Of a stretch of 64,000 nt of DNA, positions 10,512-20,634 are shown in pieces. The notes beneath the pieces are model-generated. The model was not told where the DNA came from and made no database searches. It was given only the letters and a program-made list of their open reading frames with translations. Every line of letters begins with the position of its first letter. Position 1 is the first letter of the stretch. The stretch is taken from positions 1 to 64,000 of the forward strand of contig CABYZT010000001.1 in NCBI GenBank assembly GCA_902523515.1, given 5' to 3'. A program made the translations under genes and the position numbers. The DNA is from an uncultured Pelagibacteraceae bacterium (GTDB lineage Bacteria > Pseudomonadota > Alphaproteobacteria > Pelagibacterales > Pelagibacteraceae).

Positions 10512-11495
10512 TTAGTTCTTTAAAAGTTTGTGACTACTACTCATAAAGTAGCTAGTAAATTGAGTTAACATGCTTACAGCAAATACTGCTAAATAAACTG
10601 CCATCAAGTAAAGCAAATATAATCCATTTGAACCTTGTTGAGTGATTTCAAATGAAATTACAGGGCCATTAATGATACTAGCTTTACCACCCATACCTAA
10701 AAATATTACAATCAAACATAAAGGAATTCCCAGAATTAATGAACCAATTGCATTAGTCCATGCTTTTTTACGTTCGCTAAAACCAGTATAAAGAACATCA
10801 ACTCTAACGTGGCCCTCGTGAATTAACGCATAAGCGCTTGCAAATAAATAAAGGGCTGCATACCAAAAACGAACTAAGTCACCTTGGAATGCCTGTTCAT
10901 ATTGAAATATGAACCTTGAGAGAACTATCAAAAATTCACTTCCAACTACTAAAACTGCTAACCAAATAAATCCTACAGATCTTGTAAAATAACCGATTAC
11001 AAAAGAAGCTAATATTAAAGGAAAGTGTATATATGTGATTCTGAAAGCAGGTATTACTAAATTAATTTTAAGTTGTTCTCCAAAAATTGGCTCAACTAAT
11101 TTTTCTACTACCATGAATGAGATTAAAAAGTCTGCTACTCCAACAATTAGTACAGCCCAGAAAGAAGACCTTACTACGTAAGCTGTAATTTTTGATAAGA
11201 TCTCAGAGTCTGTTTGTAATGTTTGTTTTATAGATTTTAAAACAAAAAATATAACTCCTACTAAAGATACTAAATAAAATAGTAATTGAATATACGATAA
11301 ATTTATTGCAAGCCCCTCTAAAGGCTTATTTAATTTTTTAAATCCAAATAATTCATAATGAGCAAAAAGTTTTTTAACTCCTGGCCAATCAAACCAAACT
11401 GTTAAAACATTATTGACTAAAAAAACAAAAGTTAAAGCTAAGATAGAATAACTAAATATTCTTATTAAAATAGATAAGTTATTTTTCGCCATCAT
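10512..11495 (-). CDS. TRAP transporter small permease (long form)
   Basis: DctQ-like EGHVRVDVLYTGFSERKKAW; extra N-terminal TM region. Confidence 0.85.
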   Translation of the reverse strand: MMAKNNLSILIRIFSYSILALTFVFLVNNVLTVWFDWPGVKKLFAHYELFGFKKLNKPLEGLAINLSYIQLLFYLVSLVGVIFFVLKSIKQTLQTDSEILSKITAYVVRSSFWAVLIVGVADFLISFMVVEKLVEPIFGEQLKINLVIPAFRITYIHFPLILASFVIGYFTRSVGFIWLAVLVVGSEFLIVLSRFIFQYEQAFQGDLVRFWYAALYLFASAYALIHEGHVRVDVLYTGFSERKKAWTNAIGSLILGIPLCLIVIFLGMGGKASIINGPVISFEITQQGSNGLYLLYLMAVYLAVFAVSMLTQFTSYFMSSSHKLLKN

Positions 11496-11521
11496 ATTAA
11501 ATCTTTTATTGATATATAGAA

Positions 11522-11545
11522 AGAGGGCCCATTTAAGGGCCCTCT
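11522..11545 (-). promoter_or_regulatory. Perfect 9-bp stem-loop in binding protein/permease intergenic gap
   Basis: AGAGGGCCC-atttaa-GGGCCCTCT; no long T-run follows on the minus strand, so mRNA-end/processing hairpin is more likely than a strong terminator. Confidence 0.75.
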
Positions 11546-11564
11546 AGCAATAATTAGAATTAAA

Positions 11565-12689
11565 TTATACTCCTAAAGCTCTATTTCTTTGAGCAACATA
11601 TGGCCCGTCAGACAAGTTAGTCCAAGCACCAATTTCCTTACGACCTTTAACAAAGGCAGCATGTACTTTCTTAGCAAGAGCGCTATGTTGTTGAACTTCA
11701 TCGAAAACTTCAGCAGCACCTTTAGCGAAAGCATCGTAAACTTTATCGTTAAACTTCTCTAGTTTAACTCCACTTTCGTTAACTAATCGCGCTAGTGCAG
11801 CTCCGTTTTTAGCATTGTATTCAGCCATTGTAGTTGTGTCAGCCCAATCACATGCAGTTTTAATAATTAACTGATCTGATTTTGACAAACTAGTAAACCA
11901 AGATTTGTTAACTCCACAAGCTAGTGTAGATCCTGGTTCATGCATTCCTGGATAGTAATAATACTTAGCAGCTTCCTGGAACTTCATAGCCTCATCATTC
12001 CAAGGTCCTACCCATTCTGTTGCATCAATTGCACCTGAAACAAGGTTTTCATAAATTTGTCCACCAGGAAGTGAAATTGGAGAACCACCTAGTTTTCCAA
12101 GTACTTGTCCACCTAATCCAGGCATACGCATTTTTAAACCTTTAAAGTCATTCGCTGATCTAATTTTCTTATTAAACCAACCACCCATTTGCACTCCAGT
12201 ATTACCAGCTGCAAAACTTTGTGTTCCAAAATCATCAGTCAATTCATCCCACAATTCTTGTCCACCAGCAAATTTTAACCACGCATTCATTTCAGCATAT
12301 GTGAAACCAAATGGAACCGCAGTAAAATATCCAAAAGCAGGGTGTTTTTTAACCCAGTAGTAATCAGCACCGTGATACATTTGAGAGTTACCTGATGCAA
12401 CTTCGTCAAATGAGTCAAATGCTTTTACCCTTTCATTAGCAGCATAATAAGTAACTTGAATTCTACCGTCACTCATATCGCTTAATCTTTGAGCAAGTCT
12501 TTGTGCACCAGTTCCTAGGCCCGGAAAATCTCTAGGCCAAGTAGCTACCATAGAAGCTTCAACTCTTTCTTTGGCAACGGCTGGAGCAGATAAAGCAACA
12601 GCAGCAACACCAGTTGCAGCTGCAGTTTTAAAGAACTTACGTCTTGAAGGTGATCTAGAAACCTTCAATGATTTTTTTTCTTTAATCAT
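11565..12689 (-). CDS. TRAP transporter substrate-binding protein (TakP-like), Tat signal
   Basis: SRRKFFKTAAATG twin-arginine signal; EWVGPWNDEAMKFQEAAKYYYYPGMHEPG; AGGAG ahead of ATG at 12689. Confidence 0.88.
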   Translation of the reverse strand: MIKEKKSLKVSRSPSRRKFFKTAAATGVAAVALSAPAVAKERVEASMVATWPRDFPGLGTGAQRLAQRLSDMSDGRIQVTYYAANERVKAFDSFDEVASGNSQMYHGADYYWVKKHPAFGYFTAVPFGFTYAEMNAWLKFAGGQELWDELTDDFGTQSFAAGNTGVQMGGWFNKKIRSANDFKGLKMRMPGLGGQVLGKLGGSPISLPGGQIYENLVSGAIDATEWVGPWNDEAMKFQEAAKYYYYPGMHEPGSTLACGVNKSWFTSLSKSDQLIIKTACDWADTTTMAEYNAKNGAALARLVNESGVKLEKFNDKVYDAFAKGAAEVFDEVQQHSALAKKVHAAFVKGRKEIGAWTNLSDGPYVAQRNRALGV

Positions 12690-12816
12690 TAGTATCTCCT
12701 CTTCTTTGTTAATTAACTGCATAGATTAAATTACAATTAGACGTTTAAGTCTAGACTAAAATTCCCGTTAAAGAATATAATACAATCAGAGGTAGTAAAT
12801 TTAAGAATTAATAAAT

Positions 12817-12993
12817 TTATTTTTTATCAAAAAAGGCTTCATAAAGCATCATCGATATGGCAAGTATCATCAATATATAAACTGGTAATACATCGAAGAA
12901 ACCTATCATCATAGATCTTGTAAGTGTTGTTGCTAAACCTACAAGAAAAAAGATTGCAAAAGAGAGTCCTATTAGTGTTACAAGTTTATTCAT
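12817..12993 (-). CDS. Small hydrophobic membrane protein
   Basis: MNKLVTLIGLSFAIFFLVG..., two hydrophobic segments; start reassigned to internal ATG. Confidence 0.55.
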   Translation of the reverse strand: MNKLVTLIGLSFAIFFLVGLATTLTRSMMIGFFDVLPVYILMILAISMMLYEAFFDKK

Positions 12994-14338
12994 TAAATTT
13001 CTCGCTTTCCTTTTCAAGCCAACTGGAAACTCCTAAAAAACGATTATCATCATATTTCTCTCCAATAACTTGAATACCTAATGGTAAATTATTTTCGCCT
13101 TGAAGTAAAGGAAGTGAGATACAAGGAGTTCCTAAGTAAGACCAAACTTTATTAAAATCTGCTGATCCAGTGCTCTTTAGACCTTTTGGGGCTACACCAG
13201 GGCTAGATGGAGATAAAACTCCATGATAATCCTCAAATACTTCTTTATAAGAGTCATAACTTCTTTTCATAAAATCTATTGCTTCAGCATATTCTTTTGC
13301 AGTATGTTTTCTTCCATTTGCAATTGCATTTTGCATAATTTTTGAAAGTTTTGATTTATAATTTTTATAATAATCACTAAAATTATTAGCTAAATCTGTT
13401 TCGTAAATTATTTGATGATATTTTTGGATATCCTTAAAATAAGAAGGAGTATCATGAACTTCTATATTTTTTTTAAACGACTTTATAAAATATTCAAAAG
13501 CTTCTTTGGATTTTTTGTCAATTGTTTTCCAAAATTCAGTTTTATAAAAAATAAATTTTGGTTCATACAAAGGACCTTTTTTTACAGCATCGACCATATT
13601 ACTTGAAGAGTAATATACAGTAGCGGGGTCATGGGAATCTTTTTTAATTAACTCTTTAACTAAATAAGCTATATCCTCAACTGATTTTCCAAAAACACCT
13701 AAATGATCAAGTTTTTCGGAAGTCTTTAATACTCCATTTCTAGAAATTAGACCAAATGAAGGTTTGTATCCAACAACGCCACAATAAGATGCTGGTCTAA
13801 TTATTGAGCCACCAGTTTGTGATCCGATTGAAAGTGGTGCCATATAAGATGCAATAACTGCAGCAGAACCACTTGATGATCCTCCTGGTGTTCGTGAATA
13901 ATCGTGTGGGTTTTTTGTTTTAGATGGATTTAAATATGCTAATTCAGTAGTAACTGTTTTACCCATCACAATAGCTCCAGAAGATGTTAATAAATCAACT
14001 ATTTCTGCATTCTGTGAATAAGATTTACCTTTTCTTATCGGTGTACCACATTCAGTTGGCATATCTAAAGTACCAACAATATCCTTAACCGCTACAGGAA
14101 CACCATGTAATGGACCAGTTGGTTTTCCGGATTTTTTGTAAGCATCTGACTCTTTGGCTTTTTCCAGTAACAATTCTTTGTCAAAAAAAGCCCAAGCATT
14201 TATATCTTTTTCAAACTTATTAACCCTCTCAATATAAGCTTCACATATTTCCACAGAAGTAATTTGAGAATTTGAAATTTTATTTATTAATTCTTCAACA
14301 GAATAATTTACAATTTCATTCATTAAATTAGTTTGCAA
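12986..14338 (-). CDS. Amidase (amidase signature family)
   Basis: VPVAVKDIVG, TPGGSSSGSAAVIAS, SIGSQTGGSIIRPASYCGVVGYKP. Confidence 0.92.
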   Translation of the reverse strand: MQTNLMNEIVNYSVEELINKISNSQITSVEICEAYIERVNKFEKDINAWAFFDKELLLEKAKESDAYKKSGKPTGPLHGVPVAVKDIVGTLDMPTECGTPIRKGKSYSQNAEIVDLLTSSGAIVMGKTVTTELAYLNPSKTKNPHDYSRTPGGSSSGSAAVIASYMAPLSIGSQTGGSIIRPASYCGVVGYKPSFGLISRNGVLKTSEKLDHLGVFGKSVEDIAYLVKELIKKDSHDPATVYYSSSNMVDAVKKGPLYEPKFIFYKTEFWKTIDKKSKEAFEYFIKSFKKNIEVHDTPSYFKDIQKYHQIIYETDLANNFSDYYKNYKSKLSKIMQNAIANGRKHTAKEYAEAIDFMKRSYDSYKEVFEDYHGVLSPSSPGVAPKGLKSTGSADFNKVWSYLGTPCISLPLLQGENNLPLGIQVIGEKYDDNRFLGVSSWLEKESEKFNE

Positions 14339-15689
14339 ATAATTGATCAGGTAACCAAAGAGCTATACCTGGAAATAAATACATCAAAACCATTCCAAAA
14401 ATAACTATCGCCAAGAATGGCATGATGCCTTTGAATACCTCAATTAATTCAACATTTTTAGATTGTACACCTTTTAAATAATAAGCCGACATGGCCATGG
14501 GGGGCGTTAAAAATGATGTTTGTAAATTTAACGCAATTAACATAGCAAAAAAATAAGGGTTAACCCCAAAAAATTCTACTAAAGGTAAAAATATTGGAAC
14601 AAATATAATTAATATTTCAGTCCACTCTAATGGCCAGCCTAATAAGAAAATAATAATCTGTGTAATTACTAAAAATTGCCAAGGCTGTATATCCATTGAT
14701 TTAAAAAAATGCTCAAATACTTCATGTCCTCCTAAATATGAAAATACTGATGCAAACGTCCAAGATCCAATAAACAACCACATAATCATCGCAGTAGTTT
14801 TTGCCGTTAGAAAGACAGACTCTTTAAAATTTTTCCATTTTAGAGATTTATAAAAGAAAGATAAAACTAATGCTCCAAAAGCTCCAACACCTGCTGCTTC
14901 CGCAGGAGTAGCCAAACCAGCAAGAATACTTCCTAATACTAAAATAATTAATGAAAATAATGGTAAGAATGATACCAAAACTTCTTTTAAAATAACTGAT
15001 CTTGGAGGGATTTCTTCTTTAGGAGGCTTAGGTGCAACTGATGGATTAAAATAAGCCAAAATAATTGCATATAAAATATATAAACCCGCTAACATCAAAC
15101 CAGGAAATATTGCTGCAGCAAATAATCTTAATGGGGATAACTGAGCAATTACTGCATAAACAATAAGCATAATACTAGGGGGAATTAAAATTCCTAAACA
15201 GCCTCCAGCACATATTACTCCTGATGCAAATTTTTTATCATAACCAGCCTTCACCATTGCAGGCCAAGCAAGCAAACCCATTAAAGTCACTACTGCTCCT
15301 ATTATACCCGTTGCTGTAGAAAATAAAGTACAAGTAACAAGGGCAGCGACAGCCATCGAAGCTGGTAGCGAATGAGATGCAAGTCTTATCGCGTAAAACA
15401 ATCTTGCAACTATACCTGCTCTTTCAACTAAATAGCCCATAAATAAAAATAAAGGCACGGCGGTGAGGACATGGTTATCCATGACAGAATAGGTATTTGA
15501 AACAAATAAATTAAATATCCTATTATCTAATAGATGATCCATTCTTGTCGGATCAAAGTATGCGTAATACCCAAATCCTAGACCCATTGCCATTAAAGTA
15601 AATGCAATAGGAAATCCTAGTAATACAGCAAACAGAAATATCACCATCATTAAAATTGCAATTTCTGGATTTGTTAGACTAAACAACAT
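14328..15689 (-). CDS. TRAP transporter large permease
   Basis: DctM family: GAVVTLMGLLAWPAM, PPSIMLIVY, LNLQTSFLTPPMAMSAYYLKGV. Confidence 0.93.
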   Translation of the reverse strand: MLFSLTNPEIAILMMVIFLFAVLLGFPIAFTLMAMGLGFGYYAYFDPTRMDHLLDNRIFNLFVSNTYSVMDNHVLTAVPLFLFMGYLVERAGIVARLFYAIRLASHSLPASMAVAALVTCTLFSTATGIIGAVVTLMGLLAWPAMVKAGYDKKFASGVICAGGCLGILIPPSIMLIVYAVIAQLSPLRLFAAAIFPGLMLAGLYILYAIILAYFNPSVAPKPPKEEIPPRSVILKEVLVSFLPLFSLIILVLGSILAGLATPAEAAGVGAFGALVLSFFYKSLKWKNFKESVFLTAKTTAMIMWLFIGSWTFASVFSYLGGHEVFEHFFKSMDIQPWQFLVITQIIIFLLGWPLEWTEILIIFVPIFLPLVEFFGVNPYFFAMLIALNLQTSFLTPPMAMSAYYLKGVQSKNVELIEVFKGIMPFLAIVIFGMVLMYLFPGIALWLPDQLFAN

Positions 15690-16263
15690 CTATTTTTTCT
15701 TCCTCTTTAGATTTTCTCATTAAAATTTTCTCTGTTTCTTCTGCACCAGCATCTCTCTCTGGCCAATGTCCTGTTCTAATGCAAATAATTGCTCTAAAAA
15801 CTTCACTAATTCCTTGGAGAGTAAGAAGTATCCCTGATAAAGGTATTAATGATTTTGCCATATAAATTTGAATTTGTGCTGGACTATTCCAACTTGTTTC
15901 TTTCACCATCCATGCCTTAGCTGCATATTCATATCCATAAAATGCAAGTGCAATCACCCCTGGAAAAAAGAAGATGAAATATAATATTAAATCAATCCAT
16001 CCTTGAGCTTTAGTTGGGAACAACCTGTAAATAACATCCCCTCTAACGTGAGCCTCTGTTGCTAAAGTGTAAGCTCCAGCCATCATAAATATCGCTCCGT
16101 ACATTTGTAAACTAAAATCAAAATTCCATAAAGTAGGAGCATTAAATGCGTAAGCCATAACGACCTCATAGCATGTTCCACCCATTAAAATTACTATGCA
16201 CCATGAAAAGGCTTTACCCATTGATGAGCTAAGAGTGTCTGCAAATTTTATATAAGAGTACAT
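15679..16263 (-). CDS. TRAP transporter small permease
   Basis: DctQ family: LATEAHVRGDVIYRLFPTKAQGWIDL. Confidence 0.9.
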   Translation of the reverse strand: MYSYIKFADTLSSSMGKAFSWCIVILMGGTCYEVVMAYAFNAPTLWNFDFSLQMYGAIFMMAGAYTLATEAHVRGDVIYRLFPTKAQGWIDLILYFIFFFPGVIALAFYGYEYAAKAWMVKETSWNSPAQIQIYMAKSLIPLSGILLTLQGISEVFRAIICIRTGHWPERDAGAEETEKILMRKSKEEEKIDVV

Positions 16264-16309
16264 ATTTAACTAGCTTATCTTAATTTTCTTAATAAATTCA
16301 ATTAAAAAA

Positions 16310-16331
16310 AAGGGGGCTAAAAAGCCCCCTT
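16310..16331 (-). terminator. Rho-independent terminator/attenuator between TRAP binding protein and permease genes
   Basis: Minus strand AAGGGGGCT-tttt-AGCCCCCTT followed directly by a T-run. Confidence 0.9.
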
Positions 16332-16352
16332 AATTTTTTATATATTTAAACC

Positions 16353-17510
16353 TTAGATTTTAACTTTCGCTAACGGACCAAACTCGTTTTCGTAAGCAAG
16401 TCTGTAGTTAGGTTGATTCATTAGTAAGTATTTCATTACTCTTTTCGCGTAAGCTTTTTGAGAATCAACAATCTTCTTAAAGAATGGATCTTTAGAAGAG
16501 AAATCACCTACAACTTTATCCCAACCTTTTAACTGCTCTGCTAAAATTGCATCTGAAGTTTGGTAAACGTTTACTTTATGCTCATTCATCAATTTAGATA
16601 AATCAGCTGAGTATCTTACCAAAGCTTTAAAGTAGTTAGCGGTATTTGCTGCATACGAAGCATTTTTTAATATTGCTTGGTTTGCAGGAGATAAGCTATT
16701 AAATGTTTTTTTGTTAATAGGTATTTCAAACATCTCTTGTGATTGGTGGAAAGATCCTAAGTGATAATGCTTAGAAACATCTTGCATACCAAATTGAGAG
16801 TCTGAAGTAGGGTTATTAAACTCAGCAGCTTCAATCAAACCAGTTTTCATAGCTGGCTGAATTTCACCACCTGGCAATTGTCTAACTACCATACCCATTG
16901 CGGTAAGAACGTTAGTTGCAAGACCAACTGTTCTATACTTCATACCTTTAACGTCACTTACTTTAGTTACGTTCTTTTTGAACCAACCAAATGGTTGAGC
17001 TGGCATTGGCATCGCAAAAACACCAACATAGTCGTATCCAACTTTTGCTAATGTTTCTTCATACAATGCTCTTCCACCACCTTCTTCCATCCAAGCCATT
17101 ACTTCTTGAGATGATAGACCGTAAGATGGGCCAGTTCCGAAAAGAGACGCGGCAGGATTTTTTCCATACCAATAAGCAGTAACCCAGTGTCCCATATCAA
17201 GAACACCGTCACTTACAGCTTGTCCAATTTCTCCAGTTTTTACAACTGCTCCAACAGGTTGAAGATCAATCTTTAAACTTCCACCTGACATGTCTCCAAC
17301 CATTTTGGCATAGTCTCCAGCCATTTCAAAAAAGATGTTTGCACCTGATGGCCATGCTGCTTGCATCTTTAATGTTTGTGGAGCACCAAAAGCAACATTT
17401 GGCATTGCTACAGCAGTTGCTGCGGCTGCACCAGTTGCTGCTGCGGCTTTGAAGAACTTTCTTCTTGAAGGAGTTTTAGAACCCTTCAATGATTTTTTAT
17501 TTTTAATCAT
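16353..17510 (-). CDS. TRAP transporter substrate-binding protein, Tat signal
   Basis: PSRRKFFKAAAATG signal; DctP-family fold motifs. Confidence 0.88.
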   Translation of the reverse strand: MIKNKKSLKGSKTPSRRKFFKAAAATGAAAATAVAMPNVAFGAPQTLKMQAAWPSGANIFFEMAGDYAKMVGDMSGGSLKIDLQPVGAVVKTGEIGQAVSDGVLDMGHWVTAYWYGKNPAASLFGTGPSYGLSSQEVMAWMEEGGGRALYEETLAKVGYDYVGVFAMPMPAQPFGWFKKNVTKVSDVKGMKYRTVGLATNVLTAMGMVVRQLPGGEIQPAMKTGLIEAAEFNNPTSDSQFGMQDVSKHYHLGSFHQSQEMFEIPINKKTFNSLSPANQAILKNASYAANTANYFKALVRYSADLSKLMNEHKVNVYQTSDAILAEQLKGWDKVVGDFSSKDPFFKKIVDSQKAYAKRVMKYLLMNQPNYRLAYENEFGPLAKVKI

Positions 17511-17637
17511 TTCTTCTCCTCTAGTTAATTAACTAACTGAAAGTAAAACACAGATTCAGATTAGAGTCTTTCTAAAAAGAGGCACAGATTGTCACTATTA
17601 TTGTAAAATTAAAAATTTTTACAATTCAAGGTTGAGT

Positions 17638-18711
17638 TTAAATTAATTTATTGTCCTCATACACACAACATTTCTCAGCGGGTATATGAAGTTTAACGTT
17701 CTGATTTGGTATTTCGGTTTCTCTAGTAACTTTTGATTTAATTGTAAAGCTTCCCATTCTAGCTGTGATTAATTTATAGTTTCCAAGATCCTCAACTTTT
17801 TCAACATTAACATCTACTAAATTTTCATTTTGATTTTGTGCGATCTTAATAAATTCTGATCTAATCCCTAATTTAATATTCTTTGTTTTTAATTTAGACA
17901 AATTTGTATTTGTTTTAATTAAAGTATTATTAATCTTTACACTATCATTTGAGGAAGCTTCGCTTTCAAATAAGTTCATAGCTGGTGATCCAATAAAGTA
18001 TCCGACAAATGTTGTATTAGGTCTTTCAAAAAGTTCTTTCGGAGAACCGGTTTGAACTACCTCTCCTTCACTCATAACTATTATATTATCTGCAAAAGTC
18101 ATCGCCTCGTTTTGGTCGTGTGTTACATAAACTAATGTTGTTTTGTATTGCTCGTTAATTTCTTTAAGATTTCTTCTTAATCTAAATTTTAAATCTGGAT
18201 CAATAACAGTTAAAGGTTCATCCATAAGAACAGCAGCTACGTCTTCTCTTACAAGGCCTCTTCCTAAAGATATTAATTGCTTTTGATCTGCTGTTAATTT
18301 TCTTGCAGGAGAATTTAGAAAAGATTTTAAATTTAAAGTTTCAGCAACTGAATGAACTCTTTCATCAATTTTACTTTTAGAAAAATCTCTACATTTAAGT
18401 GGGAATGCCAAGTTTTCATAAACAGTCATAGTATTATAAATAACTGGAAATTGGAAAACTTGGGCAATATTTCTATCTTCTGTAATTAAATCTGTAACAT
18501 CTCTATCATCAAATAATATTCTTCCAGCAGAAGGTCTCACTAAGCCAGAAACAATATTAAGCATTGTAGTTTTTCCACAACCTGAGGGTCCTAAGATCGC
18601 ATATCGATTTCCATTTTCCCATGTCATCGAGAATGGATTTAAAGCAAAAACTGGATTTGGATCATTTGTATTGTATGAATGAGATACGTTACTTAAGTCA
18701 ATTTTGGCCAT
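17638..18711 (-). CDS. ABC transporter ATPase (CUT1/MalK-like) with degenerate signature LTADQ
   Basis: LGPSGCGKTT, VLMDEPLTVIDP, YVTHDQNEAMTFAD; LTADQ in place of LSGGQ. Confidence 0.93.
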   Translation of the reverse strand: MAKIDLSNVSHSYNTNDPNPVFALNPFSMTWENGNRYAILGPSGCGKTTMLNIVSGLVRPSAGRILFDDRDVTDLITEDRNIAQVFQFPVIYNTMTVYENLAFPLKCRDFSKSKIDERVHSVAETLNLKSFLNSPARKLTADQKQLISLGRGLVREDVAAVLMDEPLTVIDPDLKFRLRRNLKEINEQYKTTLVYVTHDQNEAMTFADNIIVMSEGEVVQTGSPKELFERPNTTFVGYFIGSPAMNLFESEASSNDSVKINNTLIKTNTNLSKLKTKNIKLGIRSEFIKIAQNQNENLVDVNVEKVEDLGNYKLITARMGSFTIKSKVTRETEIPNQNVKLHIPAEKCCVYEDNKLI

Positions 18712-19783
18712 TCAAACCTCCAAAGGGTGAAGCTGCTAATTTTCCATCAGCATTGAAAGCATAAGCTCTATCAATTTTAAAATTAATTTTTACTTTATCG
18801 TGTATCTTAAAGTTTAGAACTTCTTCTATTGAAACAATAATTTTTGTATCTCCTCTTTTTAAATGAAGCAAGGTTTCTGAACCACTAATTTCTGCTAGCT
18901 CAACTTCAAACTCTTGTCCGTTTTCGTTTAATTCAATGTCAGAAGATCTTAAACCAATTTTTAAACCATCTTCTGTTAATTTAGATAAATGTTGTGGAGC
19001 CTCTAGGTTGATCCCTTCAAATTTAATATTATTATCTGAAATTTTAGCTTCAATTATATTCATTGGCGGGTCATTAGAAATTTCTGCAACTTTTAATGAA
19101 TTTGGGTTTTCAAAAATTTCTTTTGCTGAACCAACTTGTAAAACCTTGCCTTCATCTAAAACAATAACTTCACCATTTAATTCCATGGTCTCTCTTGGAT
19201 CCGTAGTTGAATAAATTAATATTGTTTCATCTGCTAACCCTTTTGAAAATAGGTTTTTAAACTCTTCTCTTAGTTGCTCTCTCAATTTGTAATCTAAATT
19301 TACTAAGGGCTCATCCAGTAATAGTATTTTTGCATTTTTGACCAAGGATCTAGCAAGCGAAACCCTTTGTTGCTGACCTCCGGAAAGCTCTTGGATTTTT
19401 CTTTTTTCGTAACCTAATAATCCTACAGACTTTAAAGCATCCATTACTTTATCATTAATAATACTTTGATCCATTTTTCTTTGTTTCAAAGGAAAGGCTA
19501 TGTTTTCGTAAACATTTAAATGAGGATAGTTTATAAATTGTTGATAAACCATTGCTACATTTCTTTCCCAGACTGGAACTTTTAAAAAATTTTTACCATC
19601 AAATTCAATTTCACCACTATCAGGTGTCAACAGACCGGCTATTGTTTTTAATAAAGTCGTCTTTCCAGATAATGTTCTTCCTAAAATTGTATAGAGATTT
19701 CCTTCTTTAAAATTAAAAGATACTTCGTTTAAATGATATTGATCATCAGGTTTATAAGATAAATTGTTAGCAACTAAATCCAT
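18698..19783 (-). CDS. ABC transporter ATPase (CUT1-like) with intact LSGGQ but H-loop His replaced
   Basis: LGRTLSGKTT, ELSGGQQQRVSLARSL, LLLDEPLVNLD, YSTTDPRETM. Confidence 0.93.
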   Translation of the reverse strand: MDLVANNLSYKPDDQYHLNEVSFNFKEGNLYTILGRTLSGKTTLLKTIAGLLTPDSGEIEFDGKNFLKVPVWERNVAMVYQQFINYPHLNVYENIAFPLKQRKMDQSIINDKVMDALKSVGLLGYEKRKIQELSGGQQQRVSLARSLVKNAKILLLDEPLVNLDYKLREQLREEFKNLFSKGLADETILIYSTTDPRETMELNGEVIVLDEGKVLQVGSAKEIFENPNSLKVAEISNDPPMNIIEAKISDNNIKFEGINLEAPQHLSKLTEDGLKIGLRSSDIELNENGQEFEVELAEISGSETLLHLKRGDTKIIVSIEEVLNFKIHDKVKINFKIDRAYAFNADGKLAASPFGGLNGQN

Positions 19784-20631
19784 TATTTGATAGCTCCTGA
19801 TAAATTTCCTTTTGATAAATATCGTTCAACTATGAACGCAACAATAATTAATGGTGCTACTGAAACTAAAGCTGAAGCTGATAAACTCCACCAAGGAGTT
19901 ACAGATGAATTTAATGCAACAATCTTAACCGGCAACAATTGAACTTCTGTAAAAGTTAAAATAAAAGCAAAGAAGAAATCAATCCATCCAAAAATTATAC
20001 AAAACATTCCAGCTACAATTAATCCTGGTATTGAATTTGGTAACACCACTTTTAAAAATGCTTGATAAGGATTACAACCATCAATTAAAGCTGTCTCGTC
20101 AATTTCTCTTGGAACTTTATTAAAAAAGTCAACCATAATCCAAACTGCTATTGGCATTAACAAAACAATGTAAACTACAATTAACCCCGTTAGGCTATCT
20201 AATAAATTTATAGAACTTAAAAATAAAAAAAACGGAATTGATAAAACAATTGGAGGCATAATTCTTTGGGAAATAAAGAAAAAAGTAATGTCATTATTTT
20301 TTACAAAACCTGCCTTGAATGTATATCTTGATAGTGCATATGCAGACAATGTTCCAAGAATAATACTAATTAAACTTGCCGTGCAAGTTACAAACAAACT
20401 ATTAAAATAAGGTTCAATTATATCTACCCCTCCTTTGGCTGGCGATTTAATTAAAACCTTCCACCCTTCTAAATTTGGTTCAAAATCAACCCATGGAATA
20501 TATGTTACACCACCATTAACAGACTGAAAGTCTTTAAAGGATGTTGTTAAAGCCCAAAGAAAAGGCGCTACGACAAATACTGTCCAAACAACAATAAAGA
20601 AATATTTTAAAAAAATATATAATTTATTCAT
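19783..20631 (-). CDS. ABC transporter permease (MalG-like)
   Basis: EAA-type loop EIDETALIDGCNPYQAFLKVVLPNSIPGL. Confidence 0.92.
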   Translation of the reverse strand: MNKLYIFLKYFFIVVWTVFVVAPFLWALTTSFKDFQSVNGGVTYIPWVDFEPNLEGWKVLIKSPAKGGVDIIEPYFNSLFVTCTASLISIILGTLSAYALSRYTFKAGFVKNNDITFFFISQRIMPPIVLSIPFFLFLSSINLLDSLTGLIVVYIVLLMPIAVWIMVDFFNKVPREIDETALIDGCNPYQAFLKVVLPNSIPGLIVAGMFCIIFGWIDFFFAFILTFTEVQLLPVKIVALNSSVTPWWSLSASALVSVAPLIIVAFIVERYLSKGNLSGAIK

Positions 20632-20634
20632 ACT

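Noticed and set aside
16991-17182. Plus-strand 63-aa ORF
   Set aside because: Antisense within a TRAP binding-protein gene
17601-17624. TTGTAAAA-ttaaaaat-TTTTACAA inverted repeat downstream of the ABC operon
   Set aside because: AT-only arms are expected by chance here; no clear T-run terminator architecture
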